From Lethocerus indicus (lineage: Eukaryota > Arthropoda > Insecta > Hemiptera > Belostomatidae), in the NCBI GenBank assembly GCA_019843655.1, contig JACDQD010000006.1:1984001-2048000 (forward strand): a DNA stretch of 64,000 nucleotides. Reading direction: 5' to 3'. Positions 49,903 to 60,746 of the stretch are shown here, piece by piece. How positions within the stretch are numbered: position 1 is the first letter of the stretch; every line of letters begins with the position of its first letter. Under the pieces are notes generated by a model. The model searched no databases. It had not been told where the DNA came from and saw nothing but the letters and a program-made list of their open reading frames with translations. The translations under genes were made by a program, and so were the position numbers.

Positions 49903-52900
49903 ATGATAAGTAAGTAGACAAGTAAGTGCCGTAAGTGGAGGCGGTGACATTTATGGTCGCCGCTTCATTAGACCTCACCTCTGGCAATATTTACGTTTAC
50001 AGCCTTGGGGGCTGAAAAGGGTAGATTTTACGGCACCTCGGAAATAAGGGGTCAACTCGTCCCTGGTATTCTTTCCGTTTTTTAGAAAACGTTGCTCCAG
50101 CAACCCTCCCGGGTTTTGTCCGCTTCCGACGTTTCGGAGAACGTACCGGTTCAGTCATCAGGGTCCGACTGATGAGCAGATCTAGTCGGGGTTTTCTATA
50201 TATCAGCAAGTGGGGTGTCGTTAATCCACTGTTCCCCGTATTTCTCTGAACCCTCCTCTACTGACGTACCTCATATTTCTGTTAATGTTATTATTTTTGT
50301 TTCTTTGAATTTCTATCGAGTCCATAATAATTCTGTAATGGGTGTTCTCTCTCGAAGTAAATATATAAAATTTATTTTATCTATTTGATGTACTTTATTT
50401 GCTACTAAATATTAGTTCGTCGGATTTACTTAATTGATATCACGGATTATTGGGAACCATTCTCTACTGATGTACACCATATCCCTATAAATATGTTGTG
50501 GTAGATCTTCTCCGTCGAAATGATTGTCTTTAAATTTATACTGCGACATGGTATAAAGGCTGTGTTCGGTTAATCTAGTCGAGGTTCGTTTGACCGTTTG
50601 TCCTATTTACCGAAACCCCTTTATTCGTCCCTCCACTCCCGTTTACCGAGTAGATATCGAGTATAAAGCGGCAGTCTCTTTTACGCAGTCACAGGAGTGT
50701 TAGACTTCCACATATAATGTTTCGACGAGTGTGAATTCATGAGATTAAACTTCGGATGACAATTACTGATATCAGGGCGACTGGCGATATTGTCGGTGTT
50801 GTGGTTGGGGGCGGCGGAGGCGGCCAATTGTAGAGAGGGCTCCAGACACCCGGTCTACGGCCAGTGCTCAGCCTACAGGGAATGCGTCCACGGAGAACTG
50901 CAGGCGAAATCCTGCTGGCCCTGGACGAGCTTCGACCCGACGACCAAGTCGTGCCTCGCCTACGGAAGGTGCGACGTGCGACAGGCTCTGCAAGGAGGCC
51001 GACCAGCGGTTCGATCCGGACAACTGTCAGAATTTCCAGGAGTGCGTGGACGGTCTGTGGACGGCGAAGAGCTGCTCCACGGGTCAGAGGTACGACTACA
51101 AGACTAACCAGTGCAGGCTCATGTTTCTTGCCAGCTGCGGAACGCCGCTATGTAAGGAGAACACCACCAGACCGATAGAGGTGAGACGAATATATACCAC
51201 ATGCTTGGGAGTTAGGTGATTATAATTAAATATAATCAAATGTAGTATTATCCCAAACGCCCACGTTATATATATTTTTTTAACGCGTTAAATTTTTTAA
51301 CGCTATTCCGTGCTCGTTTATGCTTATTTTTATTGAGATAAACAATCTTGGCCCAAAACGAAACCGGCCGGTGGTAATACTACGGCGACACATTATCGCA
51401 ACCATTGTCGGATGCCCAAATATAGATTTTTGTTGCAGTTCGATTGTCAGAATTACGAAATGTGCATCGGCAACGCTTTCGTGAAGAAGACGTGTTCGAC
51501 GGGGACGAGGTTCGACCCGACGAAGGGGGAATGCGTGGCGTTTTGGAAAGTGGACTGTCCGACGAGATGCGCTGAAAGCTCTAGGCGGGCGGTGCACGGC
51601 AACTGCAGCCAGTACCAGGAGTGCCGGCAGGGAGTCTTCACGACGCTCGCCTGTCCCCGGGGGCAGAAGTTCGACGCCCTCCGTTCGCGCGGTTGCAGGG
51701 ACGCCGTCCAAGTCGACTGCGAGGAGTGCGCCACCGAAGGCGCCAGGACGCCGGTCCAGGACGACTGTCAGGCCTACAGACAGTGCGAGAACGGGTTCTC
51801 GGTCAAGCACACCTGCTGGACCGGCATGAGGTTCGACGTCCAGAAGGAGGAGTGCAGGTGAACTTGCGGCTGCGCTGGCATTGGATATTTAGAATATTAA
51901 CGAACGAGTGGGAACAGTCTACTTTTAGTTAACACGAGGGGGAAACGGGTCCTAGAACTACATTAAGATGCGTTTTTTGTGGTCTGCCGTAAGACTAAAT
52001 CGAGACTGATGATCGCACGAACGAAAGACCTTTCCGATTCCTACGAACGTGTATGTAATTAATTGATTGGCCAAGAGGTGGCTCTTGTAATGTTTTTCCC
52101 CGTGATATTTTCCGCCTCCTCTCATATTTAGTGTTACGATAATGGCGTAGTGTACTGTGGTAGGTCACGGGTACTTGTCAGCACTATCACTACTACGCAA
52201 TTTAATCCGATTCGCTGTTTTACTTGTACAGTATACCGCGGGCTACTACCGACTGCGGCTATAAGCCCAAACCGATTTAGTTGAGCGCGGGAAAGAAACA
52301 TCCACACGTTTTCAACTTGTGGGTCTTCGAGAGTTCTTTCTCGAGCTGACAAGTGGAAACACTGAATGTGCCACTATACGGCCCTTTACTGGGAAAAATG
52401 TTTTCGGCGCGGCAATGTACCGTGTCAGTAATGTATGTTTGAACGTTATCAGGATAAAATGGCTGGCGACTTGTGCGCCGAAGGCGCCCGTATGTAAGGT
52501 CGGGGAGAGGCGGCCCGTCAAGGACTCGTGCACCGACTACTACGACTGCCAAGGAGGACAATGGGCCCGACAAACCTGCCTTTTGAACAAGTATTTCGAT
52601 AAAAACACGATGGTCTGTCTAGATCCTAGGAAGGTAATTTCATACTTAAAGTTTAAATATTTTATTGCTACGACCGGTGACCTGTCGGTCTTATTATAAT
52701 ATAAAAATAATAATTATTATTACTCGTAATGTGCCAAGACTTGTCCGGCGGACCGAATTATCCGGCGATTACAAATTTCAACCGACTTTAGAGTTTGTGA
52801 TAGTTGTGTTGTACGATTGCAGGTGCACTGTCAGGGTTGTGTGGAGGGGGAGAAGGGCCCCGTGATCGGTGAGCCTCAGGCCTATACGTATTGCGTTGGC

Positions 52901-53326
52901 GGAGTCAACGTGAAGAAATCCTGCGACGCCGGCAACGAGTACGACGCCGGCACCAAGACCTGCGTGCCGGTGCGGGGCAGCTGCCACGAGGGGGACCTGG
53001 CCCCGGTGCTGGGCAACTGCGACCACTACCTCAAGTGCGACACGATATCGGGCAACATGGTGACGGTGGACTGCCCGTTGGGCAGCTGGTACCAGTGGCA
53101 GACTGCCAAGTGCGTCACCTACAGCCAGGCGGGAGAGTGCAAGCCGAAAGAGTGCGAGGACGACCGAGTGGCGCCGATGGCGGTCACCGCCGACCGCTGC
53201 AGGTCCTACATAGTCTGCACCAGGGGCAAGTACACCATCCTCTATTGCCCCAACGACTACCTGTTCGACGATGTCAACGGAACGTGCAAGCCCATAAAGG
53301 ATGTCAAATGTAACTACAAAAGTTAG
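49903..53326 (+). CDS. Chitin-binding (CBM14) protein 3, about 504 aa, 9 domains
   Basis: Exons: 49903-49909 (MI plus one base), 50776-51180, 51439-51857, 52453-52633, 52823-53326. The signal peptide is MIRRLAILSVLWLGAAEA. Nine CBM14 domains start at CREGSR, LCKEAD, LCKENT, RCAESS, ECATEG, VCKVGE, GCVEGE, CHEGDL and ECEDDR; the stop follows CNYKS. Domain 7 lacks its second Cys (IGEPQAY) and shares only one Cys with domain 8, so Cys2 and Cys6 both appear lost. Exon 2 has a net +1 shift near 50963-50980 (TACGGAAGGTGCGACG against the TACTGGAAGGTCGAC of gene 4), which breaks the frame in domain 1. Exons 3-5 are clean and phase-consistent. Exons 2-3 are nearly identical to gene 4. Likely an extracellular chitin-layer protein; the tissue is unknown. 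Confidence 0.85.
50085..50195 (+). repeat. Dispersed repeat copy in intron 1
   Basis: Homologous to the reverse of 36850-37015, with GGGTTTTGTCCGCTTCCGAC, GTTTCGGA and TCATCAGGGTCC blocks. Confidence 0.6.
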
Positions 53327-55440
53327 AACCCTCGACGAGACTTCGCCGCATCCTCACTCTTGCGATTTTCTATTTCCACCCTCTCATTTCATCTGAGACC
53401 GGCTTCGACCCACTAGAAACAGTTGACAGTGATACTAAAGACCGAATCGAAGCCTGGACGACGTACAGGAGCCAGTAATTAATGGCCTCCATAATTATTT
53501 TCCCTAACCCCCCTAAGCACACCGGTTGTATTATTTATATATATATAATTTATACAGGTAAACATACAATGAGGAATCTATTAGCCCTAGATAAAAGGCG
53601 TTGGCCTTACTGCTAAGGCAGTGTACTTAGTGACTGCACAAATTTGAGTTAAGCGATGGAGAAATTTGTTATTCATTATTCGACCAATTACGTCATATAC
53701 AAGGCCGATAATAGCTTTAAAAAAAGTTTCCAAAAATTTAGACTGTCTTAATGAAATTCCACCATATTTAAAGAAAGCGCAACCTTGGCACTGTCAATAA
53801 TTACTAAATAATAATATGAAAATATACCGAGCGTATTATTTATGAATAGGAGGACTATATAAGCCCTAGATACAACACTTTTTATATACTTAATTACTGT
53901 ACAAATATGCGTCATCAAAAATGCTGCGTTACGCAATGGAGATATTGGTATTACGACATAATTACTTGACTACTATAATTCAAAATTATCCTTGAAACTA
54001 TGAAGAACAAAACACATACAAATAGGGCTGATTGATCCTTGGAATACGAAAAAATAACTTCTCTCCAATTTTATACATTTAATTGGAATTTTAGAATATT
54101 TGGTTTGGCCGCAAAATTAGAATATCAATGGCGATTACGTATATTTTAGCTGTTTGTTGATTCGTATCTATTGCGAACGCGCGTTAACACGTATTTTAAG
54201 ATGGAATATTGATGATAATCCTGTGATCCGTAATACCAAATGACGTAATACATTCCCGACAAAAACTATTATATACGGAATTAATTATTACTATATACAA
54301 TCACATAATTGAAAATAGCTGACATATTATTTATTACGGTGCACTTGATATCGTCACAATCCCTACAGTGAGTTATATACTATACTTGTACTGAAAAAAA
54401 TTATTAATTTAAATTACGAATTTAATTTGATTAACTTTTTTGAGGTACTTAGACAAGTAAATGGGTCCTTGTCTATTTACTGTGCTGGTTCTGACACGAT
54501 GCTTCGTGATCACTTATAGTTAATTTACTATAATGTTACCACGAAAACGGTGGAGACCAACAATTGAGTGATGAAAGAAAATCGCTCGAGTGGTGATAAT
54601 TTGTTGGGGCTTAAAGACGGACAATAGAGGTACAAATGTTTCAAAATATACTACCATTATATTATATTATGCCATTTTATATGATCAACGAAAATGTACT
54701 AAAAATGTAATAACCCATTGGGATTATATCTAATGTATATGTAATGTATTAATTATATGTAATAAAGATAAGATGCAAACAAGTGCCAGGAATATTATTC
54801 GAAACCGTTTCTTGTTATTATGTCACATTCAATATGAATTAAACGGTCTTAAACGGAATTGACAATAGAATGCCTTGAAAAATCTTCCCGAAATCATGTT
54901 TAATAATAAATTGACGAGTGTACATGAAGGTATTTCGTCAACGTTAACCCATATTTAAAACTATATATTTAAAACAAGTAGAAACTATTAAAAATAATAC
55001 ATCCTAATTTCTAACAATTATTCCAAGTATACCGGAATTAGAAACAGTTAACTGATGTGCTTATACGCGTATGTAAGTTATTTTAGGCGATGAAGAAATT
55101 ACACTTTAAATAGAAAACAAATATAATTCAGTAACATAAATGATAGAAGTTCAGATCTTATCAGGAGAAGCCAGGAGAAGAGACCGAAACTATTTTTCGT
55201 ATCAACTCCGAAATTTACATTAAAGCGAAATTATTGTTCCGTAAATTCGCTCTTAAAAACATCTCAAAGTCAACAATGAATTACGTCAGGTTTTTTCTGT
55301 CAATTATCACGAATATTATTATTAATTTCGATTGGTTTACTTATGGACTAATTGATCGATAACGATAAAGAAAGAGATATATCTTCGGAATGAGTTATTA
55401 CAGGCGTTAATACTGCCCAGTGAACTCGACTAGCAACGAC
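53327..55440. other. AT-rich spacer between chitin-binding genes 3 and 4
   Basis: Unique AT-rich DNA of 2.1 kb. A weak GACCGGCTTCGACCC motif copy lies at 53398. No further CBM14 exon, microexon or element was recognised. It also lies within the long intron inferred for the opposite-strand gene. Confidence 0.5.
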
Positions 55441-57985
55441 ATGATAAGTAAGTATTCGTCACCTTCAATCTATAATATTACATTTTATTTTTAAATAAAT
55501 ATTTTCAGTCGTACGCAATATATAAGTAGACGGTTATATAGATTCTACCATAATATGTAAGAAATACAAACGTATTTGTTTTAAATGCAAATTGTTCGAT
55601 AACATTCGGGAGAATTGGAATAATTCTGAACATTTATGGCAGATTTTTAATCTCTTTAGCCTTCTTAATAAACCGTAGAACGGATTTCTGTTTTTAACAT
55701 TTTTTCCGCGACTAAATTCTGTTCAGCTAAAGCTGATTTAGTCCGCCGGTTTAATGTTACGGGACTTATCGCGAATTCAACCCGACCGACATACTGCAAC
55801 CATGAGGAAAAACGGCAGTTTTCCCTTTTAGGCAGTCAGAGGAGTGTTATGTTTTTAACGTATAATAATTAGAAGGCGGTTAATCCATGAGATTAAACTT
55901 CGGATGACAATTACTGATATCAGGGCGACTGGCGATATTGTCGGTGTTGTGGTTGGGGGCGGCGGAGGCGGCCAATTGTAGAGAGGGCTCCAGACACCCG
56001 GTCTACGGCCAGTGCTCAGCCTACAGGGAATGCGTCCACGGAGAACTGCAGGCGAAATCCTGCTGGCCCTGGACGAGCTTCGACCCGACGACCAAGTCGT
56101 GCCTCGCCTACTGGAAGGTCGACTGCGACAGGCTCTGCAAGGAGGCCGACCAGCGGTTCGATCCGGACAACTGTCAGAATTTCCAGGAGTGCGTGGACGG
56201 TCTGTGGACGGCGAAGAGCTGCTCCACGGGTCAGAGGTACGACTACAAGACTAACCAGTGCAGGCTCATGTTTCTTGCCAGCTGCGGAACGCCGCTATGT
56301 AAGGAGAACACCACCAGACCGATAGAGGTGAGACGAATATATACCACATGCTTTGGAGTTAGTTAGGTGATTATAATTAAATATAATCAAATGTAGTATT
56401 ATCCCAAACGCCCACGTTATATATATTTTTATAACGCGTTAAATTGATCATTACCTATTCCGTGCTCGTTTATGCTTATTTTTATTGAGGTAAACAAACT
56501 AGGCCCAAAACGAAACCGGCCGGTGGTAATACTACGGCGACACATTATCGCAACCATTGTCGGATGCCCAAATATAGATTTTTGTTGCAGTTCGATTGTC
56601 AGAATTACGAAATGTGCATCGGCAACGCTTTCGTGAAGAAGACGTGTTCGACGGGGACGAGGTTCGACCCGACGAAGGGGGAATGCGTGGCGTTTTGGAA
56701 AGTGGACTGTCCGACGAGATGCGCTGAAAGCTCTAGGCGGGCGGTGCACGGCAACTGCAGCCAGTACCAGGAGTGCCGGCAGGAGTCTTCACGACGCTCG
56801 CCTGTCCCCGGGGCAGAAGTTCGACGCCCTCCGTCTCGCGCAGTTACAGGGACGCTCATTCCAAGTCGACTGCGAGGAGTGCGCCACCGAAGGCGCCAGG
56901 ACTCCGGTCGAGGACGACTGTCAGGCCTACAGACAGTGCGAGAACGGGTTCTCGGTCAAGCACACCTGCTGGACCGGCATGAGGTTCGACGTCCAGAAGA
57001 AGGAGTGCAGGTGAACGTACGACTTACACTACGCTGACATAAGATATTCAAAATATTTATACGCACTGTAAGGGGATTAGGCGTATAATCACGAATCTAC
57101 CTATAACTAAAAAAGATGTATTTTATGATACCTGTTTTATGGTCTGCCATTAGACCAAATCAGTTCTATGAAGACGGATGATCTACGAACATGTACGTAG
57201 ATTAATTGACTAACAGATGGCCAATTTAATTTATATCTTTAATGTGTAAACAGTGAACAGTCGGATTATAGGGTTACTCGTCCCACATACCTGTAGACCT
57301 GCACTACAGGCACTACAGGGTCTGGTAGTATGACTCACTTGCTACCTGGTTTCCATATACCGGGGTCAAAAGAATCGACATGAACAGTAAATTATGTCTA
57401 GTTAAGGCCATTTACAGAAGCGGACATCTAAATTGAACTAAATAGAACTATATCGGGTTCCATCAAGACATCCGACAACGCTCCCAGACGGAGGTTACAG
57501 ATTCGAAGGTCATTCGAAATAACCTTAATGCTCCCTTGAAGTATACAAAGTACATAACTCACTACGGAACTCACGTTATCACTGTATCACCCAACCTTCA
57601 GTGATAATTTGGTCATGTATGGGGGAACTCAATGTGTTTAAATTCGCATTCGTGGCGCCATGTCGCATGTATGCAACAGTGCGCCTTGTTTTGGCACTAG
57701 GTTGGTTATAAAATAAATTTAAAAAAAAGGTCAAAAAAAGGAGATACCTGTCCCAAATCGCTTACAGTTTACTTTATCTAATACTTTATTTTTTGCATTT
57801 GTTTTAGGTGGAAATGGTGGGCGCAGTGTGCTGCCAAGAGGGCCGAATGCAAGGGCTACGAGAGGCGGCCCGTGCCCAATTCGGCAACCGACTATTTCGA
57901 GTGCCAGGGAGGCAGTTGGCTGCGCGAAACCTGCCTGCTCGACAGGAATTTCGACCCGAAAACGTTGGTCTGCGTCCGCAAATGA
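55441..57985 (+). CDS. Chitin-binding (CBM14) protein 4, about 335 aa, 6 domains, frameshifted
   Basis: A tandem paralog of gene 3. Exons: 55441-55447 (MI plus one base), 55924-56327, 56591-57010, 57808-57985. Exon 2 is intact where gene 3 is broken. Exon 3 carries several indels relative to gene 3: lost G at 56782 and in 56810-56813, and gains near 56841-56864. Its frame is therefore disrupted in domain 4 and its length is 420 instead of 419. Exon 4 restarts in the right phase (RWKWWAQCAAKRAECKGYER) and ends VCVRK-stop. The last domain has Ala where Cys2 should be and stops before Cys6, so the same Cys pair is missing as in gene 3 domain 7. Gene 4 has no equivalent of gene 3 exon 5. Either a young pseudogene or an intact gene with consensus errors. 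Confidence 0.8.
57400..57560 (+). mobile_element. Heavily decayed Jockey-clade scrap
   Basis: Sequence alignable by eye to the Jockey 3' block (CATCCGACAACGCTCCCAGA and ACCTTAATGCTCCC match the SDIARIQ and ILNAP codons). It lies in the last intron of chitin-binding gene 4. Confidence 0.5.
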
Positions 57986-58101
57986 AATAGCTCGATCCCG
58001 TCCGCCCGGTATACCTCGAAGTGGAAACAACGAGACGACAGTTTGCCCAACATCCCAATAGGACGACGTCATATAGAGGACAGCGTGAAATAACTGAAAT
58101 T

Positions 58102-58846
58102 AATTTGATATACCTGTTTTGTGATCTGCGAGGGGTTGGAATACTGTAGGTTCGTGATGTTTCTGTCTCCTCTCGCCGGTTTGGTCGCGGTTTTCGGCTG
58201 CTCGCCATCTTCAGTAGCGGTGTTAGTCACTGTTAGCACTTTGGATGTTTTTTGGGCATCCTCACTGCACTGTCACTTTCAGTTGTACTGTGAAATCATC
58301 TCCGCACCACACTCAGGGGGCGCTAGTTTATCTGTGCTAGTGCACTCAACGGACTTTAGTTCAGTACATTTCCGCACCACACTCAGGGGGCGCTAGTTTA
58401 TCGGTGCTAGTGCACTCAACGGACTTTAGTTCAGTACATTTCCGCACCACACTCAGGGGGCGCTAGTTTATCGGCTCAAGTGCGCCCAACGAACTTTAGT
58501 TCAGTACATTTCCGCACCACACTCAGGGGGCGCTAGTTTATCGGCTCAAGTGCGCCCAACGAACTTTAGTTAAGTACATCTCCGCACCACACTCAGGGGG
58601 TGATAGTTTATCGGCTCAAGTGCACCCAACGAACTTTAGTTAAGTACATTTCCGCACCACACTCAGGGGGCGCCAGTACACCCAAAGAACAGTACATGTG
58701 AAAGTGACAGTGCTCTGAGGATGCCGAAAAAACATCCAAAGTGCTAACAGTGACTAACACCGCTACTGAAGATGGCGAGCGGCCGAAACCGGTCTAGCAA
58801 AAGACCAAACCAGCGAGAGGAGACAGAAACATCACGAACCTACAGT
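58102..58846. mobile_element. Foldback-type element with 70-bp satellite core, copy 2
   Basis: Same organisation as copy 1: left end AATTTGATATACCTG, inverted arms with the GCTCGCCATCTTCAGTAGCG block, and a satellite core of five units plus a partial one. An exact 12-bp direct repeat ATAACTGAAATT borders it (58090-58101 and 58847-58858), which defines the ends and shows it inserted as a unit. Confidence 0.85.
58299..58675. repeat. 70-bp tandem repeat array, about 5 units
   Basis: Same unit as at 48350-48945, with a distinct sub-variant in the right part (ATCGGCTCAAGTGC in place of ATCGGTGCTAGTGC). Confidence 0.95.
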
Positions 58847-58858
58847 ATAACTGAAATT

Positions 58859-60681
58859 GCTAAGAATACACGCCCGAAAGGCGAGATATTGGACAAAAGA
58901 TACGCCAACAAGCGAAGGGGCCCACAAGAAGATTTATCAAAAAACCTGATAGTAATGGCGAGGACTTGAATCTAGAAATGCATTCTCCTTTTATTTTCAC
59001 CGATAATTCAACGTAAACTATACTATTTAATTGTTATACACGCAGATCAAATTGAATGACTTACGTTTAACTTTTACAGCATAAAGTCATTATTGAATTG
59101 CCCAGTTTTATGCAACAAGTAACAAATTAACAATGTTCAGTTGCTGTACCCCGTTGTGATGCACTATAAAAGAAATGAGTAAACCAAATAGCGAACTGTC
59201 TTGTGACCGACAATCATAAATTCATTTACAGAACGGAGTGATTATTATAACTCGTGAAAATTATGACTAATATGAATTCTAAATATTACTAAACATTCGC
59301 ATGAAATAGAGCTATCTTCGAATGCTGGGAATGAAGTTATGGAAAAGAAAATTAAATTTAAAAGTCTTCGTTATTATTCTATATTATTTATTACATACAT
59401 TATACACACACAAACAATTTTTGCCTCGTTAAAACCTTCTGCGTGTATTATTATTGAGAATTTATTGCACTGATCACAAATTCGATAAACATATATTAGT
59501 TATTGAATAAAGGAAGCGAATTCGCGGTTTTTCTTTTAGATTAAGGTATGTTTCGAAAGGGGACGAATAAAAGGTATATAAATAAATTATGGAATTGATT
59601 ATAAAATCATTCTTTTAGGCTCCGCATACAACACAAAATGTAAAAAGCCTCACCGTCGGTTGTAGACAACGATTCGGCTAATGGATAGTGAAACGATGAT
59701 TTCCATTCACGTAATTATAAATATTAAAGGGGTGCTATTTTACTACAGGAATTTGGGCTATCTGAAACCGGCAGTTACGCGATTCTACCCGAATTGTCGC
59801 ATCTGGTAATTAAATTCTGCTCTCACTTTGAACGTACAGACATGATGATATTAATGAGAAGGGCAAATGGGGTTCTCCTACGGTAAAAAAAGCGAGGAGC
59901 CCGCCATGTGTTACGTTTTTCGGGCCCTACTTTACGCTGACTTAATGCATTTGGTTTAATTAGAAGGGTGTGTAACAAGGACGTAGACGCCTGTAATATA
60001 AGCACTTTCACGGGTATATCTAATCACTTGCAGTTAAAGGTAATTGCGGGGCTTCGCCAATGTCCGTAACGTCCGAGTTTCTCTCGCATGTTTTCCGCCC
60101 GTTTTTTTTTTTTTTAACCGAGGGCCGCCGTCGCGTGCCAGAAGTGGCACGTATGACAATTTTGGTGGGACGTCGCCAATTTACGGGCGATAACAATTTT
60201 CGAGACATTGCAACTGCACTTTTTTCATAGTTTCCAATTAACAAACTCCCAAATCGTCGACTCCACATTTAAATTTAAACCGTTTAAACGAGAGCTGCTC
60301 GTTGAACACTATACTTACTAAAATGTCTCACGTTTCGACCGTTGTAAATCCACTTTACGCCAGAAAACTCTACGATCCTAACTACAGTATGATGGAGTTT
60401 AATCGTTTCTATATTTCACGCGACACCCCGATCCGCCATTGGATGATAGTCTCGGGAAGAGATGATGATGAATAGGCGCTGGTAAGATATCGGAAACGAT
60501 GAAGACAGAGAGAGATACAGAGATTGAGAGAGATAGAGAAGAAAGCTAATAATGGTATAGAAGAGAGTGATAAAGTTTGAAATTTTACAAGAGACAGTTT
60601 TGAGATAACACTATCTTGGATGTTTGGTGGGGGGGGGGGGAATAAAAATGTTGTTTTTCTTGTTCTTTGTTAAGGACTCAC
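58859..60681. other. Spacer with no recognised gene
   Basis: Mixed AT-rich DNA. A GA-rich stretch lies at 60503-60545 and a G-run at 60627-60640. Short frames such as the minus-strand one at 60020-60268 have no splice or motif support. Confidence 0.45.
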
Positions 60682-60746
60682 CTAGCCGGTGCATAGGGCT
60701 GAACCTCGCCAATGACATGGCGCCGACAGCTTCTGTATCGCAGTTC
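60682..60746 (-). CDS. Candidate upstream exon of the 46-kb minus-strand gene
   Basis: A 65-nt segment with a strong acceptor (TTTGTCTCTGTTGTAG) and a consensus donor (CTAG/GTGAGT). In the frame NCDTEAVGAMSLARFSPMHR it leaves one base, and exon 47723-47865 begins with two, so the join gives Gly-Val-Tyr-Leu in phase. The alternative frame is also open. If correct, the intron is 12.8 kb and encloses chitin-binding genes 3 and 4. Confidence 0.5.

Noticed and set aside
56150..56170. tRNA-like GGTTCGATCC box
   Set aside because: It is coding sequence of a CBM14 domain (QRFDP) and has no tRNA fold around it.
48350..58675. Regular 70-bp repeats considered as a CRISPR-like array
   Set aside because: Units are directly adjacent with no unique spacers, and the genome is eukaryotic.
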